From the NCBI GenBank assembly GCA_965247175.1, contig OZ252006.1:2790001-2854000 (forward strand): a DNA stretch of 64,000 nt, read 5' to 3'. The translations under genes and the position numbers were made by a program. Position 1 is the first letter of the stretch; every line of letters starts with the position of its first letter. Below the pieces are notes generated by a model. That model was not told where the DNA came from, made no database searches, and saw only the letters and a program-made list of their open reading frames with translations. This document shows positions 19,446 through 28,423 of the stretch, in pieces. This DNA is from JANQMX01 sp965247175 (GTDB lineage Bacteria > Pseudomonadota > Alphaproteobacteria > Kiloniellales > DSM-21159).

Positions 19446-22400
19446 TTGGTTCATTTCAGTCGCTTGCGGCTTACGGGTTTTAAGTCCTTTGTCGATTCCA
19501 CGGATCTGCTGATCGAGTCGGGCGTTACCGGCATTGTCGGGCCGAACGGCTGCGGAAAATCCAATCTGGTCGAAGCCTTGCGTTGGGCGATGGGCGAGAA
19601 CTCGCCCAAGAGCATGCGCGGCAGCGGCATGGAAGATGTCATCTTCGGCGGCAGCGGCGGGCGACCGGCCCGCAACATCGCCGAAGTGTCGCTGCATCTC
19701 GACAACAGCCACCGCAAGGCGCCGGCCGCTTTCAATCAGTTCGACGAGATCGAGGTCATCCGCCGCATCGAACGCGGCAAGGGCTCGACCTACCGGGTGA
19801 ACGGCAAGGAGGTGCGCGCCCGCGACGTGCAGCTGCTGTTCGCCGACAACGCCACCGGCGCCCACTCCCCCGCCATCGTCAGCCAGGGCCGCATCGGCAC
19901 GGTGATCAATGCCAAGCCGGAGGACCGCCGCAGCCTCTTGGAGGAAGCGGCCGGCATCACCGGGCTGCATTCGCGCCGCCACGAGGCCGAGCTGCGCCTC
20001 AGGGCTGCCGAGACCAACCTGGAACGGCTCGACGACGTCATCGGCACCCTGAACAGTCAGCTTCAGGTGTTGAAGCGCCAGGCCCGCCAGGCCACCCGCT
20101 ATCGCAACATCGCCGGACACCTGCGCCGGCAAGAGGCCATCTTCCTCTACCTCGAGGCCGAGGCCGCGCGCAGCCAGATGCAGCGCACGGCCGAGCTTCT
20201 GGACGTCGCCGAGCAGGCCGTCGTCGAGCTGACCCAGAAGGCGGCCGTGGCCGCGACCGCGCAGAGCGAGGCGGCAAACGCCCTGCCGCCCCTGCGTGAG
20301 GCCGAAGCGGCTGCCGCTGCCGGCCTGCAGCGCCTGCGGCTGGAGCAGGCGGGCCTCGACCGCGAGCAGGAGCAGGCCGAACGCGCCTGCGCCGAAGCCC
20401 GCGAGCGGCAAGCGCAGCTGTGGGCCGACCGCGAGCGCAGCGCCGGGCAGGCTGTCGAGGCGGGTGCCGCGGCTGAACGCCTCGATGTGGAAGAAAGAGA
20501 GCTGCAGGAAGCCTCCGCCGGCGAGCAGGCGACGATCGAGGCGGCTGCGCAGGAGCGCGAAGCGCGGGCCGAAGAGGTCAAGGCGCACGAGCAGGAACTG
20601 ACCGCGCAGGCCGAGGCCCTGGCCGGCGAGGAGGCGCGCCTCGCTTCCCACAGCCGGCAACTGCGTGAGGCCGAGCAGCGCGTCGCCGCCCTGCGGCAGC
20701 GGCTGGCCGAGACGGAGCGCCAGATCGCCGAGTGTCTCGCCCAGGCCATCCCCGATCAAGAGGTCGTCGGCGCCGAAGACACGGTCCGGCAGGCCGAGGG
20801 ACGGGTCGTCGACGGCCGGGAAGCGGCGGAGCGCGCCGAGCAGGCGCTGGCTGCGGCCAGGACCGAGGAAAGCGCCGCCAACGACGCTCTGCAGGAGATC
20901 GAGCGGCAGCGCGCCGCGCTGGAAGCCGAGGCCGCGGCGCTGACCAAGCTGCTGCGCCCGAGCGACAGTGGGCTCTGGCCGCCCGTCGTCGATGCCGTGA
21001 CCATCCAGCCTGGCTACGAGACCGCCTTGGGCGCCGCCTTGGGCGACGAGCTGGACGCCTCGACCGATCAGGGCTCGCCCCGCTATTGGCAGAACCTGCC
21101 GCCGCTCTCCGCGCCGGCGGCCCTGCCGGCCGGCTGCGAGCCGCTGTCGAGCCGGGTGACCGGCGTGCCGGCCCTGGCGCGCCGGCTGTCACAGATCGGC
21201 CTGGTGGCCGATGCCGCAAGCGGCGACCGCCTGCAGTCCGAGCTCAAGCCCGGCCAGCGGCTGGTGACCCGCGACGGCGCGCTCTGGCGCTGGGACGGCT
21301 TCTCCGTCAAGGCGGGAGCGCCGACCGCGGCAGCCCAGCGTCTGGAGCAACGCAACCGTCTCGCCGATCTGGAAGAGAGCCTGCGCGAAGGCAACGGGGC
21401 CTGGGACAGCGCCAAGCAACGCGCCACGGAGGCCCGCGAGCAGGCTCGGCAAGCCGGCGAGAGCGAGCGTGCACAGCGCGAAAAGCTGCGCAGCGCCTTC
21501 TCCGAGCTCGACCGGGCCCGCGAGGCCTTGGCAAGCCTAGGCCGCAAAGCCGCGGCTGCCGATGCGCGCCTGACCGGCCTAAAGGACAATCAACAGCAAC
21601 TGACCGTCGACGCGGCCGAGGCCGAAAGCAGCCTCGCCAGCCTCAACCTCTCGGCCGAGGAGCAGCCCGACATCGAGGGCATGCGCGAGGCCCTGCAGCA
21701 ACTCCGCCTGGCGCTTGCCGAACGGCGCACCGCCCTGACCGCGGCGGAGAGCGACCTGCAGAGCGAGCAGCGCGCGGCGCAGGCCAGGCGTGAGCGTCTC
21801 GGTGTCATCGCCGGGGAGCGCGAGGCCTGGCAACGGCGCAAGCAGGAGGCCGAACGCCACTGCGAAGAGCTCGACCAGCGGCTGGCGTCGACGGAAGAGG
21901 AGATCACCCGCCTCGCCGCCATCCCGGGTTCCATTGGCGAGCGGCGCGATGCGCTGCTGACCCAAATTTCGGAGGCAGAGGCCAAACGCAGCCAGGCCGC
22001 CGACCGCCTGGCCGAAGCCGAGAGCCTCCTGAACGCCAGCGATCAGGCGCTGAAGCAGGCCGAGCAGGCCCTGGCCGGCGCCCGCGAGGAGCGCATCCGC
22101 GCCGAAGGCGCCGTGGAGCAGGCGCAGCAGGCCATGGCGATGATCAAGCGCCAGGTCGCCGACAAGCTGGAATGCGATCTTGACGGCCTGGCCAACGAGG
22201 CCGAGCTGGCGCCCGATCAGCCCCTGCCGCTCAAGATGGAGGTGGAGCGCAAGATCGAGCGGCTCACCCGCGAGCGGGACAACATGGGGCCGGTCAATCT
22301 GCGCGCCGAGGCCGAGGCCGAAGAGCTGCAAACCCGCATTGACGGCATGGAGCGGGAGCGCGAGGACCTGATCGCCGCCATCGCCCGCCTGCGCCAGGGC

Positions 22401-22910
22401 ATCTCCAGCCTCAACCGAGAGGGCCGCGAGCGCCTGCTGGTCGCCTTCAAGCAAGTCGATGAGCACTTCAACGAGCTGTTCGTCCGCCTCTTCGGCGGCG
22501 GGCGAGCGCATCTCAAGCTGACCGAGTCGGACGATCCGCTGAACGCCGGCCTGGAGATCATGGCCAGCCCGCCGGGCAAGCGCCTGCAGGTGCTCTCGCT
22601 GCTGTCGGGTGGCGAGCAGGCCTTGACCGCCCTTTCGCTGCTCTTCGCCGTCTTCATGACCAATCCGGCGCCGATCTGCGTGCTGGACGAGGTGGATGCG
22701 CCGCTCGACGACAACAACGTCGAGCGCTTCTGCAACCTCCTGGAAGAGCTGACGAACAACCTGGACACCCGCTTCCTGCTGGTCACCCATCACCGCCTTA
22801 CCATGGCTCGGGTCGACCGTCTGTTCGGCGTGACCATGGCGGAGCGCGGTGTCTCGCAGCTGGTTTCGGTCGACCTGGAGGCGGCCGAGCGACTCCGCGA
22901 AGCGAGCTAG
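19446..22910 (+). CDS. smc: chromosome segregation ATPase SMC
   Basis: Structural maintenance of chromosomes protein, the condensin core that organises the nucleoid. I place the start at TTG 19446 (VHFSRLRLTGFKSFVDSTDL), because AAAGGAA at 19434-19440 is ideally spaced for it; the frame is open to a TTG at 19428. Over about 1154 residues: Walker A GPNGCGKSN near residue 32, long coiled coils rich in Glu, Ala, Arg and Gln, a hinge around residues 500-640, then signature LLSGGEQALTALSLLF near 1050 and Walker B PICVLDEVDAPLDDNN near 1080. scpA and scpB are not in the window. Confidence 0.96.
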   Translation: MVHFSRLRLTGFKSFVDSTDLLIESGVTGIVGPNGCGKSNLVEALRWAMGENSPKSMRGSGMEDVIFGGSGGRPARNIAEVSLHLDNSHRKAPAAFNQFDEIEVIRRIERGKGSTYRVNGKEVRARDVQLLFADNATGAHSPAIVSQGRIGTVINAKPEDRRSLLEEAAGITGLHSRRHEAELRLRAAETNLERLDDVIGTLNSQLQVLKRQARQATRYRNIAGHLRRQEAIFLYLEAEAARSQMQRTAELLDVAEQAVVELTQKAAVAATAQSEAANALPPLREAEAAAAAGLQRLRLEQAGLDREQEQAERACAEARERQAQLWADRERSAGQAVEAGAAAERLDVEERELQEASAGEQATIEAAAQEREARAEEVKAHEQELTAQAEALAGEEARLASHSRQLREAEQRVAALRQRLAETERQIAECLAQAIPDQEVVGAEDTVRQAEGRVVDGREAAERAEQALAAARTEESAANDALQEIERQRAALEAEAAALTKLLRPSDSGLWPPVVDAVTIQPGYETALGAALGDELDASTDQGSPRYWQNLPPLSAPAALPAGCEPLSSRVTGVPALARRLSQIGLVADAASGDRLQSELKPGQRLVTRDGALWRWDGFSVKAGAPTAAAQRLEQRNRLADLEESLREGNGAWDSAKQRATEAREQARQAGESERAQREKLRSAFSELDRAREALASLGRKAAAADARLTGLKDNQQQLTVDAAEAESSLASLNLSAEEQPDIEGMREALQQLRLALAERRTALTAAESDLQSEQRAAQARRERLGVIAGEREAWQRRKQEAERHCEELDQRLASTEEEITRLAAIPGSIGERRDALLTQISEAEAKRSQAADRLAEAESLLNASDQALKQAEQALAGAREERIRAEGAVEQAQQAMAMIKRQVADKLECDLDGLANEAELAPDQPLPLKMEVERKIERLTRERDNMGPVNLRAEAEAEELQTRIDGMEREREDLIAAIARLRQGISSLNREGRERLLVAFKQVDEHFNELFVRLFGGGRAHLKLTESDDPLNAGLEIMASPPGKRLQVLSLLSGGEQALTALSLLFAVFMTNPAPICVLDEVDAPLDDNNVERFCNLLEELTNNLDTRFLLVTHHRLTMARVDRLFGVTMAERGVSQLVSVDLEAAERLREAS

Positions 22911-23026
22911 CTGACGGCCGCTGCCCGAGCGGCAAGCGCAACGACGGTTTCACCGGCGCTGACACCGCCGAAAAACACATGCTTCTCATGGTGTTACCGC
23001 TGTGCAGCAGGGCGCCCCGTCGGCCC

Positions 23027-23055
23027 TTGACCACCTATCCTCCCCCGCCTATGGT
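23027..23055 (+). promoter_or_regulatory. candidate promoter of the F0 ATP synthase operon
   Basis: TTGACC (23027-23032) and TATGGT (23050-23055) are separated by 17 bases in the 236-base gap between smc and atpI. Transcription from here would start about 85 bases before the atpI ATG. The rest of this gap (22911-23026) shows only GC-rich sequence that I cannot assign. Confidence 0.5.
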
Positions 23056-23146
23056 GCGCCCGCTTCCGGCGTGACTCCGCCGGTGGGGGCGGGCGGTGCT
23101 TGACGGCCAGAAGCGGCAAGGAACAGCCGCGACGAAAAGGCCGCGC

Positions 23147-23524
23147 ATGAAGGGCTCCGACTCTCCCCCATCGTTGACCGATCTCGACCGCCGCCTGAAG
23201 GAAGCTCAGGCGCGTCAGGACAAGACGTCCAAGGCTCCTCCGGGAGCGCGCTTGGCTGGCAGCAGCCAGGGCATGGGGGTCGGGATGCGGATCACGGTGG
23301 AAATCGTCGCGGCGCTCGGCGTCGGTTTCGCTTTGGGCTGGGCGCTCGACTCCTGGCTCGGTACCAAGCCCTGGCTGATGATTCTCTTCGTCTTCCTGGG
23401 CTTCGGCGCGGCGATCGTGAATGTCGTGCGCACGGCGCGCGAATTGGAAAGGAAGGCGGCGGAAGAGCGCGAAGCTGCTCGCACCGCGGCCTTAGAGGGC
23501 AAGGAACGGGACGGCGGCGCCTAG
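23147..23524 (+). CDS. atpI: ATP synthase protein I (AtpI/AtpZ family)
   Basis: Small membrane accessory protein of the F0 operon, thought to assist c-ring assembly or magnesium uptake. I prefer ATG 23147 (MKGSDSPPSLTDLDRRLKEA), which has AAAAGG upstream and the usual alphaproteobacterial beginning; the frame opens at GTG 23096. Two transmembrane helices are visible: ITVEIVAALGVGFALGWALDSWL and PWLMILFVFLGFGAAIVNVV, the standard two-helix pattern. The C-terminus is charged and Arg/Glu-rich. 125 residues. Confidence 0.88.
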   Translation: MKGSDSPPSLTDLDRRLKEAQARQDKTSKAPPGARLAGSSQGMGVGMRITVEIVAALGVGFALGWALDSWLGTKPWLMILFVFLGFGAAIVNVVRTARELERKAAEEREAARTAALEGKERDGGA

Positions 23525-23555
23525 GCGCAGGGTCTCAAGGTGACGAGGGACGACG

Positions 23556-24326
23556 GTGGCGACGGAGCCAGTTGAAAGCGGCGATATGGCGGGCTTCCCC
23601 GTCGATCCGCTACATCAATTCGAAATTCAGCGTTTCATCCCGATCCAGATCGGCAATCTGGATCTGTCCTTCACCAATTCCGCCCTGTGGATGCTGATCA
23701 CGGTCGGGCTGGCCTGCTTCATCATGATGTTCGGGATCCGCGGCCGGGCGATCATTCCGACCCGCCTGCAGAGCGTCGCCGAGATCTTCTACGAGGTCAT
23801 CACCAACATGGTGAAGGAGACCGTAGGACGCGGCGGCGAGAAGTACTTCCCCTTCATCTTCACGCTCTTCATGTTCGTGCTGATCGGCAACCTGCTGGGC
23901 ATGAACCCGCTGCCGGGCGCCTTCACCTTCACCAGCCACATCGTCGTGACCTTCGCCATGGCCATCGTGATCTTCATCGCGGTGACGATCATCGGCTTCT
24001 CGATCCACGGCCTCGGCTATCTGCGCCTCTTCTTTCCGCACGGCGCGCCGGGCTGGACGGCGATCATCCTGGTGCCGATCGAACTCATCTCCTACCTCTC
24101 GCGACCGGTCAGCCTCTCCATGCGGCTCTTCGCCAACATGATGGCCGGCCACATTCTGCTGAAGGTCTTCGCCGGCTTCGTCATCATGACCGGGGTGGTG
24201 GGCATCGTCCCCTTCGCCGCCCTCATCGGCATCACGGCCCTCGAGATTCTGGTGTCGGTCCTCCAGGCCTACATCTTCACCATCCTCACCTGCGTCTATC
24301 TGCACGACGCCCTGCACATGCACTAA
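23556..24326 (+). CDS. atpB: F0F1 ATP synthase subunit a
   Basis: Membrane stator subunit that forms the proton half-channels against the c ring. The 256 residues begin with VDPLHQFEIQRFIPIQIGNLDLSFTNS, and the essential arginine is in the segment YLSRPVSLSMRLFANMMAGH (RLFANMxAGH signature). Five or six hydrophobic helices are evident. It starts at GTG 23556 behind GAGGGA. The gene is followed by atpE after 72 bases. Confidence 0.97.
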   Translation: MATEPVESGDMAGFPVDPLHQFEIQRFIPIQIGNLDLSFTNSALWMLITVGLACFIMMFGIRGRAIIPTRLQSVAEIFYEVITNMVKETVGRGGEKYFPFIFTLFMFVLIGNLLGMNPLPGAFTFTSHIVVTFAMAIVIFIAVTIIGFSIHGLGYLRLFFPHGAPGWTAIILVPIELISYLSRPVSLSMRLFANMMAGHILLKVFAGFVIMTGVVGIVPFAALIGITALEILVSVLQAYIFTILTCVYLHDALHMH

Positions 24327-24398
24327 GCGGCGCAGCGCGTTCGTCTTTCCGTTTCAACCCGCCATACGCAAACTCGTTCAGCAAAGGAGCTAACTGTC

Positions 24399-24623
24399 AT
24401 GGACGTCGAAGCCGCAAGGTTGATTGGTGCCGGCCTCGCCACCCTCGGCATGATCGGTGCCGGCATGGGAGTGGGCAACGTTTGGTCCAACTATTTCCTC
24501 TCCCTGGCCCGCAACCCCGCCTCGAAAGACGAGATCGGCGCGAACATCTGGATCGGCTTTGCCGTGACGGAAGCTATCGCCATCTTCTCGCTGGTTGTCG
24601 CGCTTATCATTCTCTTCGTGTAA
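24399..24623 (+). CDS. atpE: F0F1 ATP synthase subunit c
   Basis: Proteolipid ring subunit carrying protons through F0. It has 74 residues in two helices: AARLIGAGLATLGMIGAGMGVGNVWSNY, then the polar loop ARNPASKDE and the second helix with the proton-binding glutamate in FAVTEAIAIFSLVV. The glycine-rich GAGMGVG motif that packs the inner ring is present. A strong AAAGGAG ribosome binding site is seen, as expected for the highest-stoichiometry subunit. No sodium-binding residues are evident. Confidence 0.97.
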   Translation: MDVEAARLIGAGLATLGMIGAGMGVGNVWSNYFLSLARNPASKDEIGANIWIGFAVTEAIAIFSLVVALIILFV

Positions 24624-24709
24624 GGGCCCGGCCCGCCGCTCCAGGCGGGTCCAACGGCTCGGGTCGGGGGCTTTCCCCCGGCCGCTGGTGAGCCAAGGCG
24701 AGAGGCGCA

Positions 24710-25204
24710 ATGCCACAGCTTGAACAGATCGATACCTTCGCCAGCCAGATCTTCTGGCTGATCATCAGCTTCGGCATCCTCTACTACATGATGTCGCGGG
24801 TCGTGCTGCCGCGGATCTCCGACATCATGGCAGACCGCGAGGAACGCGTGGAGCAGGACCTGGCCCGTGCCCAGACCCTGAAACTGCAGGCCGAGCAGAT
24901 CATGGACGAGTACGAAGCCGCCCTGGCCGAAGCGCGTGGCAAGGCCGCCACCGCCTTGAAGCTGGCGACGGACGAAGTCTCGGCGGAGGTGGCGTCGCGC
25001 CAGGACGAGGTGACGGCCAAGCTCAACGCGCAGGCCAGCGAGGCCGAAAGCCGCATCGACAAGGCCAAGCAGGAAGCGCTCGCCAACGTCAAGGTCGTCG
25101 CCAGCGACGTCTCGCAGGCCGCCGTCGGCAAGCTGCTCGGCAGCGCCCCGCAGCCGGCCGAGGTGACCCGTGCCGTCGAGCAGGTCTTGGGAGGCAAGGG
25201 CTGA
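24710..25204 (+). CDS. F0F1 ATP synthase subunit b' (first of two b-type subunits)
   Basis: One of the paired b/b' stator subunits found in photosynthetic and many alphaproteobacterial ATP synthases. It has 164 residues: one N-terminal membrane helix (QIFWLIISFGILYYMMSRVVLP) and a long charged alpha-helical stalk (Glu/Ala/Lys-rich, about residues 45-150). Called b' because it comes first after atpE and has the segment PRISDIMADREERVEQDL typical of b'. Its TGA overlaps the ATG of the following b gene by one base (25204), so the two are translationally coupled for 1:1 synthesis. Confidence 0.92.
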   Translation: MPQLEQIDTFASQIFWLIISFGILYYMMSRVVLPRISDIMADREERVEQDLARAQTLKLQAEQIMDEYEAALAEARGKAATALKLATDEVSAEVASRQDEVTAKLNAQASEAESRIDKAKQEALANVKVVASDVSQAAVGKLLGSAPQPAEVTRAVEQVLGGKG

Positions 25205-25686
25205 TGCTGAGCAGCATCTATACCTGGACGACCCTGGCGCTGATCGTGGTGGTCGGCCTGATCGTCTGGAAGGGCAAAGGCCCCATCATCGGTGGACTGG
25301 ACCGGCGCGCCGAGCGCATCCGCAGTGAGCTGGACGAGGCGCAGAACCTCCGTGAGGAGGCCCAGCATACGCTGGAGGAGTACAAGCGCCGACAGCGCGA
25401 GGCTGCGGACGAAGCCCAGGCGATCATCGAACACGCCAAGGAAGAGGCGGTGCGTCTGCGCCGCAAGGCCGAGGCCGACTTGGAAGAGAGCCTGGCACGC
25501 CGCGAGCAGCAGGCCATGGACAAGATCGCCCAGGCCGAGGCCGAGGCGCTGGCCGAAGTGCGCGGCAAGGCGGTCGACGTGGCGGTCGCCGCTGCCGGAC
25601 GCCTGATCGCCGAGAACATGGACGAGGCCAGGTCCAATGAGGTGATGGGTCGCTCGATCGAGGAAGTGAAGGCGAAGCTGAACTGA
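25204..25686 (+). CDS. atpF: F0F1 ATP synthase subunit b
   Basis: Second stator b subunit; 160 residues with an N-terminal membrane helix (YTWTTLALIVVVGLIVW) and the usual amphipathic dimerisation stalk, including LDEAQNLREEAQHTLEEYKRRQREA. It is coupled to the upstream b' gene by a one-base overlap and is the last gene of the F0 operon; no F1 genes follow, in line with separate F0 and F1 loci in alphaproteobacteria. A terminator lies about 100 bases downstream. Confidence 0.95.
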   Translation: MLSSIYTWTTLALIVVVGLIVWKGKGPIIGGLDRRAERIRSELDEAQNLREEAQHTLEEYKRRQREAADEAQAIIEHAKEEAVRLRRKAEADLEESLARREQQAMDKIAQAEAEALAEVRGKAVDVAVAAAGRLIAENMDEARSNEVMGRSIEEVKAKLN

Positions 25687-25784
25687 TGGCGAGCGCTTCG
25701 ACCAGCCCTCTTACCCGTCTCTGGTGGCCGCCCTGCTAAGGGCGGACCTGAGACTGCTTTCGCTTTACCTGTGACAGCAACGCC

Positions 25785-25815
25785 AGGCCGCCCCCTCGGG
25801 CGGCCTTCTTGCTTT
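25785..25815 (+). terminator. rho-independent terminator after the F0 operon
   Basis: A perfect 9-bp stem AGGCCGCCC/GGGCGGCCT (25785-25793 with 25798-25806), a four-base loop and the T-rich tail TCTTGCTTT. It ends the atpI-B-E-b'-b transcript about 99 bases after the last stop. Confidence 0.8.
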
Positions 25816-25873
25816 CCGGCTTGGCGGTCGCGTCCGAAGGGGTGCAGCCCAACCAGGAAGGAAAGATCGAGAG

Positions 25874-26569
25874 ATGCCGCAAGCCTTCGATTTCAAGGCG
25901 GCCGTGCCCTGGGGCCGCAGCTTTGGCGAGTACCAAGCCTTCTTCGCTCTCGATGGGCTCATGCCCGGCACCAGAGCGCTGGACTGCGGCGCCGGCCCCT
26001 CTTCCTTTGCCGTTGAAGCCGCCGAGCGAAACCTATCGGTTTGCGCGGCCGATCCGCTCTACAGCATCGACGCCGCACGCATCGCCCAACGTATCGAAGA
26101 GGTCCGCCCGACGATGCTGGCAAGCATACGGCAGGCCCAGGCCCGCTTCGTCTGGGACCACTACGGCACGCCGGAGCGGCAAGAGGGCGTTCGGCTGGCC
26201 GCCATGCAGCGCTTCCTGGCCGACTTCGGTGCTCGTCGGCGCAAGGCGCAGTACGTGGCGGCTTCCCTGCCGGCTCTGCCCTTTCGAGATCGAACCTTCG
26301 ATCTCGCGCTCTCCTCCCACTTCCTGCTGCTCTACAGCAAGCAGTTCGACCTGGCCTTCCATCTCGCGGCAGTACGCGAGCTGCTGCGCGTGGCGAGAAG
26401 CACGCGCATCTTTCCCCTGCTCGATCTGGACGGCCTCAAGTCGCGGCACGTAGAGCCTCTGCGCCAAGCCCTCGCTGCCGACGGCTTTGAGAGCGAGATC
26501 GCGCGGGTCGACTACGAGTTCCAGAAGGGGGGGAACGAGATGCTGCGGGTAGACCGGTCTAGTCAGTGA
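25874..26569 (+). CDS. SAM-dependent methyltransferase-like protein
   Basis: A 231-residue protein with a SAM-binding core: ALDCGAGPSSFAVEAAER (motif I) at about residues 36-53, SVCAADPLYSIDA (motif II acidic residue), and DLALSSHFLLLYSKQFDLAFHLAAVRELLRV in the position of motifs IV-V. I recall this arrangement from uncharacterised bacterial methyltransferase-like proteins; the substrate is unknown. A strong AGGAAGGAAAG precedes the ATG. The gene is convergent with ccrM and the two reading frames overlap by seven bases at their ends (26563-26569), leaving no room for a terminator between them. Confidence 0.8.
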   Translation: MPQAFDFKAAVPWGRSFGEYQAFFALDGLMPGTRALDCGAGPSSFAVEAAERNLSVCAADPLYSIDAARIAQRIEEVRPTMLASIRQAQARFVWDHYGTPERQEGVRLAAMQRFLADFGARRRKAQYVAASLPALPFRDRTFDLALSSHFLLLYSKQFDLAFHLAAVRELLRVARSTRIFPLLDLDGLKSRHVEPLRQALAADGFESEIARVDYEFQKGGNEMLRVDRSSQ

Positions 26570-27651
26570 AGCCGGGCGCGCAGCTTCTGGCGCAGCAGGT
26601 CGATGGGGACCAGGGTCCCCTCGACATTGATGTGCCAGAAGGTCCAGCCGTTGCAGGAGGGTGCGCCCTGCACGGCTGCCCCCACCTGGTGAATGGAGCC
26701 GCGCGCCTTGTCGGCGATCACGGTGCCGTCTGAGCGGACCCGGGCGCTCCAGCGCTTGCCTGGCCCGTAGAGCGGCGTGCCCGGCTCCAGAAGGCCATGC
26801 TCGACCAGCCAGCCGAAGGGAATGCGCGGCTCGTCGCGCTTGGCCATGACGGCGACCGCCTCGGGGTCGGCCGGTTGCACCTTGGCGATACGCTCTTCGG
26901 CAATCTCGGCATAACGCGGATCGCGCTCGAAGCCTATCCAGCGGCGGCGCAGGCGTTTGGCCACCGCCCCCGTGGTGCCGCTGCCGAAGAAGGGGTCGAC
27001 GACGAGATCGCCGGGCTTGCTGGACGCAAGGATGACACGGTGGAGCAGCGCCTCGGGCTTCTGCGTCGAGTGCAGCTTCTGCCCCTCGTCATCGCGCAGC
27101 CGTTCCGCGCCGCCGCAGATTGGGATGAACCAGTCGCTGCGCATCTGCAGATCGTCGTTCAGCGCCTTCATGGACTGATAGTTGAAGGTGTAGCGCGCGC
27201 CCTTGTCCTTGGCCGCCCACAGCAGGGTCTCATGGGCGTTGGTGAAACGCCGGCCGCGGAAGTTGGGCATGGGGTTGGTCTTGCGCCAGATAATGTCGTT
27301 GAGGATCCAGAAGCCGAGGTCCTGCAGGATGGCGCCGACACGGTAGATGTTGTGGTAGCTGCCGATCACCCAGAGGCTGCCGTCGTCCGCCAGCGCGTGG
27401 CGCGCGGAGGCCAACCAGTCGCGGGTAAAGGCATCATAGGCCTGCTGATCGTCGAAGCGGTCCCAGTCGTCTTCGACGCCGTCGACCCGGCTATTGTTCG
27501 GCCGATAGAGATTGCCGCCCAACTGAAGATTGTAGGGCGGATCGGCGAAGATCAGATCGGCGCAACCTTCGGGCAAGCCGCCCAAGAGCTCTACGCAGTC
27601 GCCCACGCAGACCCGGTCGCTGTCCGGTTTTTTTCTCCTCTCGGATGCCAT
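26563..27651 (-). CDS. ccrM: cell-cycle-regulated adenine DNA methyltransferase (GANTC-type, CcrM)
   Basis: N6-adenine methyltransferase that modifies GANTC after replication and helps time the alphaproteobacterial cell cycle. The 362 residues show catalytic motif IV DPPYNLQLGG near residue 36 and SAM motif I as VVDPFFGSGTTGAVAKRL near residue 220, the beta-class order. The C-terminal region (about 270-362, including WSARVRSDGTVIADKARGSIHQVGA) is the DNA-recognition extension characteristic of CcrM and absent from shorter orphan enzymes. It lies beside rnhB, the usual neighbour. Three GANTC sites occur just upstream. Confidence 0.96.
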   Translation of the reverse strand: MASERRKKPDSDRVCVGDCVELLGGLPEGCADLIFADPPYNLQLGGNLYRPNNSRVDGVEDDWDRFDDQQAYDAFTRDWLASARHALADDGSLWVIGSYHNIYRVGAILQDLGFWILNDIIWRKTNPMPNFRGRRFTNAHETLLWAAKDKGARYTFNYQSMKALNDDLQMRSDWFIPICGGAERLRDDEGQKLHSTQKPEALLHRVILASSKPGDLVVDPFFGSGTTGAVAKRLRRRWIGFERDPRYAEIAEERIAKVQPADPEAVAVMAKRDEPRIPFGWLVEHGLLEPGTPLYGPGKRWSARVRSDGTVIADKARGSIHQVGAAVQGAPSCNGWTFWHINVEGTLVPIDLLRQKLRARLH

Positions 27652-27664
27652 AGCGCGGCATCCT

Positions 27665-27705
27665 GAGTCAGAGGTGACTCGCCGTCAAGCGGTTTCGGCG
27701 GATTC
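27665..27705 (-). promoter_or_regulatory. cluster of three GANTC methylation sites upstream of ccrM
   Basis: GAGTC (27665-27669), GACTC (27676-27680) and GATTC (27701-27705) lie 14-54 bases upstream of the ccrM start. In Caulobacter the ccrM promoter carries GANTC sites whose methylation state feeds back on expression; similar autoregulation here is inference. A possible -35 TTGACG on the minus strand (27683-27688) lies among the sites. Confidence 0.55.
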
Positions 27706-27716
27706 GTTTATTTCAA

Positions 27717-28340
27717 TCAGAGCGTTGACTGGACAAGCTGAGAGATCGGACGAAAAGATCGGCGATGTTCTGCGCAGGGGCCGAGCCTGTCGAGGGCCCG
27801 GCGGTGCTCCGCCGTGCCGTAGCCCTGGTTGCGTTCCCAGCCGTAGCCGGGGTGTCTTGCGGCCAGCATCGCCATCTCGCGGTCCCGCGTCACCTTTGCG
27901 ACGATGGAGGCCGCCGCGATGGAGAGCGAGCGGCCGTCGCCTTTGATCACGGTCTCGACGGGGCAGTCGAGCCCCGGGTCTTGCCGCCCGTCGACCAAGG
28001 CGGCCGCGGGCATCGCGCCCAGCGCGGCGACGGCGCGCCGCATGGCGAGCAGGCTCGCCTGCAGAATGTTCAGCGCATCGATCTCTTCGACCCCGGCACG
28101 GCCGATGCCGACCTCGGCACAGGCTTGCAGCCTATCGAACAGCGCCTCGCGACGCGCCGGGCTCAGCTTCTTGGAATCGTCCAAGCCAGCCAGGAGATCC
28201 CCTGGCAGCGTCTCCATGGGCAAGCAGACGGCGGCCGCGACCACCGGCCCTGCCCAGGGCCCGCGTCCCGCTTCGTCGATACCGGCAATGCGCGCCGCGC
28301 CGCGCCGGAGCCATTGCCGCTCCAATGTGAAATCGGGCAT
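27717..28340 (-). CDS. rnhB: ribonuclease HII
   Basis: Removes misincorporated ribonucleotides and degrades RNA:DNA hybrids. The catalytic residues are in GIDEAGRGPWAGPVVAAAV (DEAGRG motif near residue 20), LDDSKKLSPARREALF and SIAAASIVAKVTRDREM. I use ATG 28338-28340 (MPDFTLERQWLRRG), which gives 207 residues; upstream in-frame ATGs at 28364 and 28367 are possible. It is transcribed toward ccrM on the same strand with a 65-base gap. Together with rnhA at 8231 the cell encodes both RNase H types. Confidence 0.95.
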   Translation of the reverse strand: MPDFTLERQWLRRGAARIAGIDEAGRGPWAGPVVAAAVCLPMETLPGDLLAGLDDSKKLSPARREALFDRLQACAEVGIGRAGVEEIDALNILQASLLAMRRAVAALGAMPAAALVDGRQDPGLDCPVETVIKGDGRSLSIAAASIVAKVTRDREMAMLAARHPGYGWERNQGYGTAEHRRALDRLGPCAEHRRSFRPISQLVQSTL

Positions 28341-28423
28341 GGAACGCGCTACGCTCTCCGTCATCATACTGGGCCGACGAAGAGCAGAAGCGCAGGGCGC
28401 GAGTCCCGTCAAACGAGGCAGTC

